A stretch of 64,000 bases of DNA from Mesoflavibacter zeaxanthinifaciens DSM 18436 (GCF_000422365.1 NZ_AULQ01000009.1:67001-131000), one strand, 5' to 3'. Positions 50,465 through 59,798 are shown, numbered from the stretch's first letter. Numbers and translations: made by a program. The notes: generated by a model from the letters alone, not told the origin.

Positions 50465-50472
50465 TAAATTTG
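50465..50472 (+). promoter_or_regulatory. Candidate promoter -7 element of the DUF2059-like gene
   Basis: TAAATTTG fits TAnnTTTG, 21 bp before ATG 50494. No TTG lies at the usual -33 spacing. Confidence 0.45.
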
Positions 50473-50493
50473 AAATAACAATAAACCTTTAAA

Positions 50494-51021
50494 ATGAAAA
50501 ATATAATCACTCTTATTTGCTTTTTAGTAGTAGCAAATACAGGTTTTGCACAAGTTGATGCCTATAGCGAAGACGTAAAAAAATGTATAAAAAGTAATGG
50601 TACGATAGCTTATTATGAAAATGTAGTAGACCAAATGTTTACAATGTTAGAAGAACAATTTGAATCTCAAAACGTTCCAGCAAAAGTTTGGACAGAAGTA
50701 AAAGCAGAAAAAACAGATGCAATGGATGAGTTAGCTCAAATGATAGTGTCTGCTTATCGCGCACACTTTACCCATGAAGACGTAAAAAAAATGAATGCAT
50801 TATACGCAACCAAAGCTGGACAAAACATGTTTAAACCAGAAGAGTTGTCTGAAGGAGATAAAGTAGTTTTAAAAGAATTTTATGCAAGCGAAACAGGACA
50901 GAAAATTGTAAACTCACAAGATTCTATGAATGCGTCCATGAGTAATATATCTGAGATGTGGAGTAAAGATTTATACCAAGGTGTAATTTCTAAATTATCA
51001 GAAAAAGGTTATAATCTTTAA
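50494..51021 (+). CDS. Secreted DUF2059-like protein
   Basis: This 175-aa protein has a signal peptide MKNIITLICFLVVANTGFAQ. The mature part is all helical with the DUF2059 pattern: an N-terminal helix, QMIVSAYRAHFTHEDVKKMNALYATKAGQNMF and LKEFYASETGQKIV. DUF2059 proteins are small periplasmic proteins of unknown function. It may be co-transcribed with the next gene, 8 bp downstream. Confidence 0.8.
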   Translation: MKNIITLICFLVVANTGFAQVDAYSEDVKKCIKSNGTIAYYENVVDQMFTMLEEQFESQNVPAKVWTEVKAEKTDAMDELAQMIVSAYRAHFTHEDVKKMNALYATKAGQNMFKPEELSEGDKVVLKEFYASETGQKIVNSQDSMNASMSNISEMWSKDLYQGVISKLSEKGYNL

Positions 51022-51029
51022 GTGATTTT

Positions 51030-51737
51030 ATGAAAGTTTATACTTTAACAATAGGGCTATTCCTTTTTTCAGTGGTTAGCTATGCTTGTAGTTGTAGTTA
51101 CGGAACATTAAGTACTAAACTTAATAGTTTTGATAATATTTTTACAGCTAAAGTAGTTAAGGTGTTAGAGTATCATAGTAATTCTAAACAAGCAAAAAAG
51201 ATAGAGGTTGAATTTTTAGAAAAAATAAATTTTAAGTACAATTCAAATATAATTTATTTCTCAGAACCAAGTGGGATTTGTCCAATACCAAACCCAAAAA
51301 AAGATTCAGAATGGCTTTTTTATATTAATATATCTGAAGAAAATAAATTAATTATCAGTGAATGTAATCCTTCAGTTAATTTAAAAAACAGGAGAGCTAA
51401 AGATGATTTAAGTAAATTGAAAATCTTAAACAATCTACGAAAGGAAAATTTAGAGTCTTTAAGTTTTTATGAAAGTAATCTGTCTTTTTTTCAGTCAGAT
51501 TTTAGTCGATCAAAATATTATGAGTTTGATAATGATTATGGTCTATATGAAGTTGTTTTTGACAATAATCTTTCATGTGTAAACAAGATAACAGTAAAAA
51601 AAGGACTAGGCGATAAATTTGATGAAAAAATAATGAGTTATTTTAAAAATAGGTTTAATTTAAAATTAAGAAGTAATGTGAAGTCTTTAGTTGATGATAA
51701 TTTTAAATTAAGAGTTTTAGTATGGAAGACTAAATAA
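51030..51737 (+). CDS. Secreted protein with NTR/TIMP-like N-terminus
   Basis: This 235-aa protein has a signal peptide (MKVYTLTIGLFLFSVVSYA) followed directly by CSCSYG and a strand FDNIFTAKVVKVLEY, then SGICPIPNPKKDSEWLFYI and ISECNPS. The mature start CSC and the beta pattern resemble NTR/TIMP-fold domains. The C-terminal 80 residues are a separate charged segment with no family that I know. The function is unknown. The end overlaps the convergent methyltransferase by 8 bp. Confidence 0.72.
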   Translation: MKVYTLTIGLFLFSVVSYACSCSYGTLSTKLNSFDNIFTAKVVKVLEYHSNSKQAKKIEVEFLEKINFKYNSNIIYFSEPSGICPIPNPKKDSEWLFYINISEENKLIISECNPSVNLKNRRAKDDLSKLKILNNLRKENLESLSFYESNLSFFQSDFSRSKYYEFDNDYGLYEVVFDNNLSCVNKITVKKGLGDKFDEKIMSYFKNRFNLKLRSNVKSLVDDNFKLRVLVWKTK

Positions 51738-52428
51738 AAATTTTAGCCAAATACTCATAATGCTCGCCTTCAGCGAGCATTTCGCATTTTAAACCAACAG
51801 CTTTGCATGCGGTATCTAATAAATTAAAGTCTAGGTAAAGCCACTTCATTGGTGTTTCTTTTTCACCTTTATAAGAAATGTAATAATCTAATTCGCCATA
51901 ATAATTAGCATTCATATCGTGCCAAAATCCGCCATCTTCATCTAAGTACATATATTTTATATCACTAGAATCAATTAAAATTTGTCCGTTTTTATTTAAA
52001 ATAGATTTTAAGTGTAATAGGTATTTTGACACTTGATTTAAGGTTTGAAAAATACCAGTGCCATTCATAAGTAAAAGAATAGTATCAAAAGTTTCGGTTT
52101 CATCTAAAATAGATTTGTGTTCAATATTTAAAACGCCTCTTTGTTTTGCAACTTCCACAGCACCTTTAGAGATATCTATTGCTTTAACTTCAATATCTTT
52201 TTGCTGTAAATACAAACTGTGGCTACCTGCGCCACAACCAACATCAAGCGTTTTACCTTTTGCTAATTTTAGTGCTTTTTGCTCTAGTTTAGGCATGTCT
52301 TTAAAACCTCTGAATAAATAAGGAAGCGGTAACTCATCCTCATCAGAAATGTTTGTTGAGGTTATAATGTCTTCGGTGTAGTTACCGTTATAATAATCTA
52401 ATAAAGCTTTTCCAAAAAGGTCTTTCAT
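51730..52428 (-). CDS. Class I SAM-dependent methyltransferase
   Basis: This 232-aa protein has the Rossmann SAM-binding motif KTLDVGCGAGSHSLYLQ (motif I), VKAIDISKGAVEVAKQRG (acid in motif II) and FDTILLLMNGTGIFQTL (motif IV region). The N-terminal part begins LFGKALLDYYNGNY. The substrate is unknown; small molecules such as ubiquinone-like or other metabolites are possible. It is monocistronic on the minus strand. Confidence 0.88.
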   Translation of the reverse strand: MKDLFGKALLDYYNGNYTEDIITSTNISDEDELPLPYLFRGFKDMPKLEQKALKLAKGKTLDVGCGAGSHSLYLQQKDIEVKAIDISKGAVEVAKQRGVLNIEHKSILDETETFDTILLLMNGTGIFQTLNQVSKYLLHLKSILNKNGQILIDSSDIKYMYLDEDGGFWHDMNANYYGELDYYISYKGEKETPMKWLYLDFNLLDTACKAVGLKCEMLAEGEHYEYLAKIFI

Positions 52429-52441
52429 TTAGTTTTAATTT

Positions 52442-52464
52442 TCATTTCCGCGAAAGCGAAAACA
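52442..52464. repeat. Degenerate short palindromic repeat
   Basis: TCATTTCCGCGAAAGCGAAAA is a decayed member of the GTCATTCC(N)GCG...CGGAATC family, between the methyltransferase and YkgJ-like genes. Confidence 0.5.
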
Positions 52465-52490
52465 TAGTGGTAAAATAGTATTTTTGCAGC

Positions 52491-52985
52491 ATGCAAGAGT
52501 TTATAAATAACCTTCCAAAGCTTGCCAAAGATAAGCATAAGGAAAACAAAACCTTTTTTACAAAGTTAAAAAAGAAGCCGCCAAAACAATTAGATTATAT
52601 CATGCAAGAGTTGCATGAAGAAGAATTTGAACGTACAGATTGTTTAGAATGTGCTAATTGTTGTAAAACAACAGGTCCATTATTTACCAATAAGGATGTA
52701 GAGCGTATTGCTAAGTATTTTAAAATGAAACCACAACAATTTATCGATACGTATTTGCGTATTGATGAAGATAATGATTATGTATTGCAAAGCGTACCAT
52801 GTACATTTTTAGGTGCCGATAATTATTGTTCTATTTATGATGTTAGACCCAAAGCTTGTGCCGAGTTTCCGCATACGGATAGAAAAAAGTTTCAGCAAAT
52901 ATCAAATTTAACAATGAAAAATGTAGCCATTTGTCCTGCTGCTTATAATATAGTTGAAGCTATGAAAAAACGTATTAATCTATAA
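52491..52985 (+). CDS. YkgJ-family cysteine-cluster protein
   Basis: This 164-aa protein has the CxxC-rich metal-binding region: DCLECANCCKTTGPLFTNKD (four Cys, about residues 48-55), SVPCTFLGADNYCSIYDVRPKACAEFP and the late NVAICPAAYN. YkgJ proteins are putative zinc- or iron-sulfur-binding proteins of unknown role. A -7-like TATTTTTG (52479-52486) ends only 4 bp before the ATG, so the mRNA could be leaderless or nearly so. Confidence 0.9.
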   Translation: MQEFINNLPKLAKDKHKENKTFFTKLKKKPPKQLDYIMQELHEEEFERTDCLECANCCKTTGPLFTNKDVERIAKYFKMKPQQFIDTYLRIDEDNDYVLQSVPCTFLGADNYCSIYDVRPKACAEFPHTDRKKFQQISNLTMKNVAICPAAYNIVEAMKKRINL

Positions 52986-53029
52986 CATTTGGTTTGGTTT
53001 TTGTGCATTAATGGTCTAAATTTAATTCT

Positions 53030-53920
53030 ATGAAAAAAAGTGTATTTGCTTTATTATTATGTGTTTTTGTAACTAGTTTTTCTTGGTCGCAAGAATGGTT
53101 AACCTCTTTTAAATTTGCTAAAAGATTGGCTTTAATGGAAGATAAGATGATTTTAGCAATTTGGGAAAACTCTGCAAGTTATGCTTATCCTGTTTTGATA
53201 GAAGACAATAAAGGTATTAAGTACGAGGTCAAGCTATTTGAAGATGAAAACGCAAACAAATTAGTTTGGGAATATTTTGTGCCAGTCATAATTAGTGAGA
53301 GTAATTATGATCAATTAGCAGAAGATTACTTAAAGGATAAAAGTTACCAATATAAAGAACGTTTTAATGATGACTTTTTAAAAGTCATGGATCCAAATGG
53401 AAATATAATTAATACTAAAGCTTTAGACGAATACGGTATTTTAAACCTTACTAGACTGATTAGAAGCTATGCATTAAACTTATCATTTTTAAAATCTGAA
53501 ATGACAGGTTATTTTGAAAACAAGTCATTTTCATCTGCATTTAGACTCGCAGTTAAATATTTAGATTTTGCAACTTATGCTAAAGACGACGTTAAAAAAG
53601 AGATTGTTAATTTATCTGATATTTATATGAATGAAGCTAAGACATTGTTAGAAAAAAGTAATTTTGATAATAAATCTGCTTTAACTCAAAAAATAGAATT
53701 ATTAGATTTAAATAAAGATTTAATCTTAGGTAGACATCGTAAAGTTTACCGTGCTTTAAAAAAGACAAATGAGACTAGTATAGATAAAATTAATAAATCA
53801 CTATATGCCTTTTTACAATATGCTTCATTAAAAGGGATAGGTAAAATAGAAGAATCCTTAAAATGGCAAGGTCAAGTCACTCAAAATGATTTGAATAAAA
53901 TAAAGTTTCTCGTTAAATAA
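53030..53920 (+). CDS. Secreted hypothetical protein (296 aa)
   Basis: It has a signal peptide ending SWSQ. The segment EWLTSFKFAKRLALMEDKMILAIWENSASYAYPVLI resembles the start of a thioredoxin-like fold (the DUF255/thioredoxin_7-like beginning, where a CxxC is usual), but the cysteines are absent, so no redox function is expected. The C-terminal half is helical with Lys/Asn-rich repeats. I do not recognise a function. Confidence 0.72.
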   Translation: MKKSVFALLLCVFVTSFSWSQEWLTSFKFAKRLALMEDKMILAIWENSASYAYPVLIEDNKGIKYEVKLFEDENANKLVWEYFVPVIISESNYDQLAEDYLKDKSYQYKERFNDDFLKVMDPNGNIINTKALDEYGILNLTRLIRSYALNLSFLKSEMTGYFENKSFSSAFRLAVKYLDFATYAKDDVKKEIVNLSDIYMNEAKTLLEKSNFDNKSALTQKIELLDLNKDLILGRHRKVYRALKKTNETSIDKINKSLYAFLQYASLKGIGKIEESLKWQGQVTQNDLNKIKFLVK

Positions 53921-53947
53921 ACTTTATTTCATATCTTGTAGTTGGTT

Positions 53948-54775
53948 ATGGAAACACTTTTAAACTACTTTGAGGCTATACCGTCAACACACAGAAGTGC
54001 GTTGTTAATTGGAGGTATTACGCTATTTTGGATATTAGAAGGTATGTTGCCACTTTTTAATTTTAAATACAAAAAATGGAAGCATGCATTGCCTAATCTA
54101 TTCTTTACATTTACAACGGTTATTATCAATTTTACATTAGCAGGATTATTAATTTTTACTTCCTTTTGGGTGAAAGAAAATAACTTTGGGATTATTAATT
54201 GGCTACCAGAAATGCCTTTATGGTTATATGCGCTATTAGGAGTTTTATTTTTAGACTTTTTTGGAGCTTACTTAGCACATTATGTAGAGCATAAAGTAAA
54301 ACCACTTTGGATGGTACACCTTGTACATCATTCTGATCATAATGTAGATACAACTACAGCAAATAGACATCATCCAATAGAAAGTATTATAAGATTTGCA
54401 TTTACACTTGCAGGTGTGTTTATAGTTGGTACGCCAATAGCAATTGTGTTTTTGTATCAGTCAATGTCACTTGTTGCTACGCAGTTTACACATGCTAATA
54501 TCAAAATGTCTAAGCGTGTAGATAAATTAATTAGTTACGTGTTTATTTCACCAGATATGCACAAAATTCACCATCATTATAAATTACCATATACAGATTC
54601 TAACTACGGTAATATTTTTTCTATTTGGGATAGACTTTTTGGTACTTATATGTACATGAACAGAGAAGATATTGTTTATGGTGTAGATACTTTTCCTAAT
54701 GAAAAAGAAAATGGTAGTCTAATTCATCTTTTAAAACAACCTTTTCATAAATATAGAAATCCTACAACAGATTAG
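53948..54775 (+). CDS. Sterol desaturase/fatty-acid hydroxylase family protein
   Basis: This 275-aa membrane protein starts at 53948 (METLLNYFEAIPST); an in-frame TTG is two codons earlier. It has about four transmembrane helices and the di-iron histidine boxes HYVEHKVKPLWMVHLVHHSDH, NRHHPIES and PDMHKIHHHYKLPYTDSNYGN. The family hydroxylates or desaturates lipids. In Bacteroidota the substrate may be a fatty acid, sphingolipid or carotenoid-like compound; it cannot be fixed here. Confidence 0.92.
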   Translation: METLLNYFEAIPSTHRSALLIGGITLFWILEGMLPLFNFKYKKWKHALPNLFFTFTTVIINFTLAGLLIFTSFWVKENNFGIINWLPEMPLWLYALLGVLFLDFFGAYLAHYVEHKVKPLWMVHLVHHSDHNVDTTTANRHHPIESIIRFAFTLAGVFIVGTPIAIVFLYQSMSLVATQFTHANIKMSKRVDKLISYVFISPDMHKIHHHYKLPYTDSNYGNIFSIWDRLFGTYMYMNREDIVYGVDTFPNEKENGSLIHLLKQPFHKYRNPTTD

Positions 54776-55038
54776 TTTTGTATAAATTTCAATCATTTTA
54801 TTGTTTTGTTGATTTTATCCTAATAAATTAAATAAAACATTACATTTTTATCTGTTTTGTATTGAATTTCACGCATAAATTATTGATTATCAGTTAAATT
54901 GGTTATTGGTCGAGTATTTTATGCTTTTTGGCTAATTTCTTGTAAATTTAATATTGATACCAACTTAGTAAGTTTTTTTCGATATACATTTGACTTCCCT
55001 TAGCAATTGATTTTTAGCATTACGTTAAAAATATAAAG

Positions 55039-56064
55039 ATGAAATACCTACAAAAAACATTACTATTCGCAGCTTTATTTGCGCTGACTTTTTCTGTAAC
55101 TGCGCAAGAAAAATTTACGCTTATTCATAAAAATAAAAATAGCTCTGCTTTAGGTTTAAAACATGATTTAAACAAAGTAGGAGATACTATTTTGATGACA
55201 AGTGATAAATCAATTCTAAGAGTAAGCTTTTTAAGTCATGCTCAAAAAGAGACCGTTATGGTAGATTTAGATAATAAAAGCGCTATAATACCATTGCACC
55301 ACTTAGCAAAAGGAAGGTATACTATTGCTGTGTATAGAGAAGACATGATTATTGCTTTTGATATTGTAAGGCAAAAAGAAATTTTAGCTGTAGACAATTC
55401 TGTTACAGATTTAGAAGAAAGTATCTTGCGATCTAGCTTATCTCAAGAAGAACAAGAAAAAAGATTCATAAAGCCTTTATCAAAAAGCACTAATAAAGAT
55501 ACGCGTTTAGCAAGTAGTAATAATATAAATACTAAAAATCAGCTATCAGATAAAGAAATTTCTGAACGTGATAGAATAAAAAAAGAAAGAGAAGCGCTTT
55601 TAGAAAAAGAAAGAGCAATAGCTAAAGCAAATCTTATAAAATTACAAGAAGAAAGAGCTGCAAAACAAAAGAAAGAAGAAGTAGCAATAGCAGAAGCTAA
55701 AAAAGAAGAAGAATTAGCAAAGCAAATAGCTTTAAAACATCAAGAAGAATTAAAGCTAGCTGAAGAGAACCGAAAAAAGCTAAAAGAAGAAGCTGAAAAG
55801 AGAAGAGTTGCAGAAGCAAGACAAAAAGAAGAAGAAGCAAAAAGAGCAGAAATAGAAGCATCTAAAAGAGTAATGTTAGCTCAGTTAGAAAAAAATAAAA
55901 AAGATAAAGCTAATTCTGAAAAAGAATTAGCTAGCAATACAGTAAAACCTAAAAAAGTAAAATATAATTTGACTCTTGTTAATGATAAATCTGTAGATGT
56001 TCAAACTAGGGAAGAGTATCGTAAAGAAAACTTAAGGCCAAACGGTAAACCTTATAACGATTAA
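55039..56064 (+). CDS. Secreted Lys/Glu-rich coiled-coil protein
   Basis: This 341-aa protein has a signal peptide ending VTAQ. Residues about 25-110 are beta-rich (KAILRVSFLSHAQ-like strands, then RYTIAVYREDMIIAFDIVRQK). Residues about 170-300 are a highly charged Lys/Glu/Ala coiled coil with repeated EERAAKQKKEE- and KKEEELAKQ-like units, resembling TolA/IgA-peptidase-type linkers. No specific family is recognised. It is convergent with the DUF1343 gene (4-bp overlap). Confidence 0.75.
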   Translation: MKYLQKTLLFAALFALTFSVTAQEKFTLIHKNKNSSALGLKHDLNKVGDTILMTSDKSILRVSFLSHAQKETVMVDLDNKSAIIPLHHLAKGRYTIAVYREDMIIAFDIVRQKEILAVDNSVTDLEESILRSSLSQEEQEKRFIKPLSKSTNKDTRLASSNNINTKNQLSDKEISERDRIKKEREALLEKERAIAKANLIKLQEERAAKQKKEEVAIAEAKKEEELAKQIALKHQEELKLAEENRKKLKEEAEKRRVAEARQKEEEAKRAEIEASKRVMLAQLEKNKKDKANSEKELASNTVKPKKVKYNLTLVNDKSVDVQTREEYRKENLRPNGKPYND

Positions 56065-57353
56065 TTATAAATTAAATATGTTTTTCGTTTTGTCAAATAA
56101 TCTTCTAAGCCACTTTGCCAAGTGGCTTTTATTTTGTCTTCAGTCCAACCTGCTTTAATTTGTTCTTGTAGTTTGTTAGTTCCTGCTAACTTGTCTATAA
56201 AATTATTTTTTAAGAAAAAGCTTTCTTTGTTTGTAGTTGTATTATAAGCGTTTATAATAAAGCTTAAATCTATTTTGTCAAGTCTTTTGAGGTCTCTTAA
56301 ATCGTAACCGTTACAAACCTTATTTTCATGCTTTGGGTATTTTGCGCCATCATTAGATTTTGGTATAAAAGTAAAGTTGGTTTTAGGTAAATCTGGTGAT
56401 CCATAAATTTGAAATTGCATATCTGTACCACGACCAGCGCTAACATTAGTACCTTCAAAAAAACACAAACTAGGATAAAGATTAATTGCTTTTGCGTTTG
56501 GTAGGTTTGGAGATGGTTTGACAGGTAAATCATACTCTAAATTACGAGTGTAATTATCCATAGGTATAACTGTTAAGTCACATGTAATGTTGTTATTTAA
56601 CCAACCTTCTCCGTTTACCATTTTAGCATATTCGCCAATAGTTAATCCGTGTACAATAGGTACAGGATGCATACCAACAAAACTTTTATATTCTGGATCT
56701 AAAATAGGACCATCAACATAATGACCATTTGGGTTTGGTCGATCTAAAACAATCACTTTTATATTGTTTTCAGCACAAGCCTCCATAACATAGTGTAATG
56801 TAGAAATATAAGTGTAAAAACGAGCACCAACATCTTGTATGTCAAAAACAATAATATCAATGTCTTTTAATTGATTTGCGGTTGGCTTTTTGTTATTACC
56901 GTATAAAGAAATAATAGGTAAACCAGTTTTGGTATCAATACCGTCCTTAACAACTTCACCAGCATCTGCTTGACCTCTAAAACCATGTTCTGGCGCAAAA
57001 ACAGTCGTCACATTTACACTCATGTAATCTTTAAGGTAATCGACTAAATGTTGTGTTACTTTTTTACTTCCCATTGTACTTTCATCTACAACTGCGCGTT
57101 GTAAAAAAGTGATTTCAGAAGTTTGATTAGCAACAATTCCAACACGTTTCCCTTTTAATAACGGTAAATATAAATTAGTTTTATTAACTCCAAGTACTAA
57201 GGGTTTAGATGTCTCAGTTGTTGTGCCAGCTTCAGTTTTAATAACTGTTTTTTCTACGTGAGTTAAACTTTTTTTTGTTTGATTACCACAGGCAAATAGT
57301 GTTAAAACAAATAATAAAACTGTATTTTTACACCAATTAAAAGAAAATATCAT
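56061..57353 (-). CDS. DUF1343 protein, NamZ-like exo-beta-N-acetylmuramidase, lipoprotein
   Basis: This 430-aa protein starts at 57353 (MIFSFNWCKNTVLLF), giving a lipobox LTLFAC; the longer frame reading through the divergent gene's start is rejected. DUF1343/NamZ enzymes remove N-acetylmuramic acid from peptidoglycan fragments for recycling. Motifs: GKRVGIVANQTS, TTVFAPEHGFRG, DIIVFDIQDVGARFYTYISTLHYVMEA, VLDRPNPNGHYVDGPILDP, PIVHGLTIGEYAKMVNGE and EGTNVSAGRGTDMQFQIYGSPD. It is complete and anchored to the envelope. Confidence 0.9.
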   Translation of the reverse strand: MIFSFNWCKNTVLLFVLTLFACGNQTKKSLTHVEKTVIKTEAGTTTETSKPLVLGVNKTNLYLPLLKGKRVGIVANQTSEITFLQRAVVDESTMGSKKVTQHLVDYLKDYMSVNVTTVFAPEHGFRGQADAGEVVKDGIDTKTGLPIISLYGNNKKPTANQLKDIDIIVFDIQDVGARFYTYISTLHYVMEACAENNIKVIVLDRPNPNGHYVDGPILDPEYKSFVGMHPVPIVHGLTIGEYAKMVNGEGWLNNNITCDLTVIPMDNYTRNLEYDLPVKPSPNLPNAKAINLYPSLCFFEGTNVSAGRGTDMQFQIYGSPDLPKTNFTFIPKSNDGAKYPKHENKVCNGYDLRDLKRLDKIDLSFIINAYNTTTNKESFFLKNNFIDKLAGTNKLQEQIKAGWTEDKIKATWQSGLEDYLTKRKTYLIYN

Positions 57354-57354
57354 A

Positions 57355-58593
57355 TTGAATCTCGAGTTTTTTATAGCTAAACGCATTATTGATAGTAAGG
57401 CGTATAAAAGTAGTATTTCGGCGCCAATTATAAAAATAGGAATTTTAGCCATAATCCTAGGTATGATTGTAATGTTAATTGCTATTGCTACTGGTATTGG
57501 CTTACAAAAAAAGATTAGAGAAAAAGTAGTTGCTTTTGAAGGTCATGCAGTTATAGAAAGATATGATAATAATAATTCTCAAGAAAGTCAGAACCCAATA
57601 ACGACAGAGCAAGATTTTTACCCAAAATTTTCAGCAGTTCCAGAAGTAACACATATACAAGCAACAGCAACAAAATCAGGAATAATCAGATTAGAAGACG
57701 ATTTTGAATATGTTGTTTTAAAAGGTGTTGGTAAAGATTACGACTGGCAATATTTTGAAGAGTTTTTAGTAGAAGGAAAGCTTCCAGATTTTCCTAAAGA
57801 AAAATGGAATGACCAAATTCTAATTTCAGAATATTTAGCCAATAGATTACAGTTTAAAGTAGGAGATAAATTCAATACCTATTTCTTAAAAGAAGATACC
57901 TCAAGACCGCCAAACATTGTAACGTTTCAAATCGTAGGTATATACAATTCAGGATTAAAAGAATTTGATCAATTGTATGTTTTAGGTGATATTACACATA
58001 TACAAAGACTAAATAAATGGGACAATAATCAAGTAGGACGTTTTGAGGTGTTTATCAAAGATTTTGACCAATTAGAAACTACCGGAAACGCAATAAGAGA
58101 AGAAGTACCAACCTTACTCAACGCAGTAACTGTAGACCAAATGCATCCTGTAATTTTCGAGTGGATTTCCATTTTCGATAAAAACACATACGCTATTATA
58201 GGTATCATGATCTTGGTAGCAGGAATAAATATGATTACCGCATTGCTAGTACTAATTTTAGAACGCACACAAATGATAGGCATTTTAAAAGCATTAGGAA
58301 GTAGTAACTTAAGCATCCGAAAAATATTTTTATACAACGCAACCTATTTAATTATAAAAGGGTTATTTTGGGGGAATTTAATAGGTATTAGCCTATTGTT
58401 AATTCAAAAATATTTTGGTTTAATTCCGCTTGATCCAAAAACATATTACGTCTCTACAGTTCCAATTTATTTCAATATCGGGTACATTATCGCACTTAAC
58501 ATCGGTACGTTTGTATTATGCTTACTCATGTTAATTATCCCATCGGTAATAGTGTCAAAAATTTCACCGGTAAAAGCCATTCGTTTCGAGTAA
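57355..58593 (+). CDS. ABC transporter permease, LolC/LolE (FtsX) type
   Basis: This 412-aa permease starts with TTG at 57355 (LEFFIAKRIIDSKAYKSSISAP, the usual family beginning). It has the N-terminal helix, a large periplasmic MacB_PCD-like domain (about 50-260) and three C-terminal helices with the FtsX-like KALGSSNLSIRKIFLYNATYLIIKG. Relatives extract lipoproteins from the inner membrane. No ATPase is adjacent. Its start is one base from that of the divergent DUF1343 gene. Confidence 0.9.
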   Translation: MNLEFFIAKRIIDSKAYKSSISAPIIKIGILAIILGMIVMLIAIATGIGLQKKIREKVVAFEGHAVIERYDNNNSQESQNPITTEQDFYPKFSAVPEVTHIQATATKSGIIRLEDDFEYVVLKGVGKDYDWQYFEEFLVEGKLPDFPKEKWNDQILISEYLANRLQFKVGDKFNTYFLKEDTSRPPNIVTFQIVGIYNSGLKEFDQLYVLGDITHIQRLNKWDNNQVGRFEVFIKDFDQLETTGNAIREEVPTLLNAVTVDQMHPVIFEWISIFDKNTYAIIGIMILVAGINMITALLVLILERTQMIGILKALGSSNLSIRKIFLYNATYLIIKGLFWGNLIGISLLLIQKYFGLIPLDPKTYYVSTVPIYFNIGYIIALNIGTFVLCLLMLIIPSVIVSKISPVKAIRFE

Positions 58594-58608
58594 ATTTCAA
58601 ATTTTTTT

Positions 58609-58699
58609 GGGCGTTACCACAAGGGTCGCGCTATCCGTTACTAGTTTTGGCTCGATGCGCGCCTCGCCAAAAGCTAACCACTACTATCGCTAACGCGGG
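58609..58699. repeat. GGGCGTTACC...CTAACGCGGG repeat (copy C)
   Basis: This third member of the family at 25767 and 31527 begins GGGCGTTACCACAAGGGTCGCGCT and ends ATCGCTAACGCGGG. The centre contains an inverted repeat, AGTTTTGGC...GCCAAAAGCT. It lies between the ABC permease and the cysteine-synthase-like gene. A 68-aa open frame over it is a by-product of the repeat. Confidence 0.75.
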
Positions 58700-58765
58700 T
58701 AAACACTATTGGTCGTTTTTTTAAATCAACGTAAAGACTATTCGTTTAATTCTAAAACAATTCCG

Positions 58766-58773
58766 TACTTTTG
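58766..58773 (+). promoter_or_regulatory. Candidate -7 element of the cysteine-synthase-like gene
   Basis: TACTTTTG fits TAnnTTTG and lies 19 bp before the ATG at 58793. A GTT rather than TTG occupies the expected -33 position. Confidence 0.5.
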
Positions 58774-58792
58774 CAACCGCAAAAAATAACAA

Positions 58793-59773
58793 ATGAACTA
58801 CGCAAACAACATATTAGAAACCATAGGTAATACACCGTTAGTAAAAATAAATAAGCTAACCGAAGCGCTACCATGTTTAGTCCTTTCAAAATACGAAACC
58901 TTTAATCCAGGTAACTCTGTAAAAGATCGTATGGCGCTTAAAATGATAGAAGATGCAGAAGCAGACGGACGCTTAAAACCAGGCGGAACTATTATAGAAG
59001 GTACTTCTGGTAATACAGGTATGGGATTAGCATTAGCTGCTATTGTAAAAGGATACAAATGTATTTTTGTAATGGCAGATAAGCAAAGTAAAGAAAAGGT
59101 AGATATCTTAAAAGCTGTAGGTGCAGAAGTTGTAGTTTGCCCAACTGCGGTAGAACCAGACGATCCACGTTCTTATTATTCTGTATCAAAACGATTAAGT
59201 ACAGAGATAGAAAACAGTTGGTACGTTAACCAATATGATAATCCAAGTAATGCAAAAGCACATTACGAAAGTACAGGACCAGAAATCTGGCAACAAACCG
59301 AAGGTAAAGTAACACACTTTGTGGTTGGTGTTGGTACTGGCGGAACCATTTCTGGAGTTGGAAAATATTTAAAAGAACAAAATCCAAATGTTAAAGTTTG
59401 GGGAGTAGATACCTACGGAAGTGTATTTAAAAAATATCACGAAACAGGAATCTTTGATGAAAACGAAATTTACCCTTACGTAACAGAAGGTATTGGTGAA
59501 GATATTTTACCAGAAAATGTAGATTTTAGTATCATCGATGGATTTACAAAAGTAACCGATAAAGATGCAGCAGTTTATACACAAAGACTAGCCAAAGAAG
59601 AAGGTATGTTTTTAGGTAATAGTGCAGGAGCTGCAATAAAAGGTGTGTTACAATTAAAAGAACATTTTAAACCAGAAGATGTAGTTGTAGTTTTATTTCA
59701 TGATCACGGAAGTAGATACGTTGGTAAAATGTTTAATGACGATTGGATGCGCGAAAAAGGTTATATTGAATAG
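58793..59773 (+). CDS. Cysteine synthase / cystathionine beta-synthase-like PLP enzyme
   Basis: This 326-aa fold-type II PLP protein has NNILETIGNTPLV at the N-terminus, the Schiff-base lysine in NPGNSVKDRMA (Lys42-44 region), EGTSGNTGMGLA for substrate carboxylate, the phosphate-binding GVGTGGTISGVGKYL and LGNSAGAA. There is no C-terminal CBS pair. The SYYSVSKRLSTE insertion and the tail FHDHGSRYVGKMFND are shared with CBS-type enzymes, so either O-acetylserine or serine/homocysteine could be the substrate. Confidence 0.9.
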   Translation: MNYANNILETIGNTPLVKINKLTEALPCLVLSKYETFNPGNSVKDRMALKMIEDAEADGRLKPGGTIIEGTSGNTGMGLALAAIVKGYKCIFVMADKQSKEKVDILKAVGAEVVVCPTAVEPDDPRSYYSVSKRLSTEIENSWYVNQYDNPSNAKAHYESTGPEIWQQTEGKVTHFVVGVGTGGTISGVGKYLKEQNPNVKVWGVDTYGSVFKKYHETGIFDENEIYPYVTEGIGEDILPENVDFSIIDGFTKVTDKDAAVYTQRLAKEEGMFLGNSAGAAIKGVLQLKEHFKPEDVVVVLFHDHGSRYVGKMFNDDWMREKGYIE

Positions 59774-59774
59774 T

Positions 59775-59798
59775 ACCATTCCTGCGAAAGCAGAAATC
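59775..59798. repeat. Degenerate short palindromic repeat
   Basis: ACCATTCCTGCGAAAGCAGAAATC is a decayed copy of the GTCATTCCTGCG...CAGGAATC family, 2 bp after the cysteine-synthase-like gene. Confidence 0.65.

Noticed and set aside
58518-58724. 68-aa open frame downstream of the ABC permease
   Set aside because: It overlaps the permease end in another frame and reads through the copy C repeat; there is no homology-like content.
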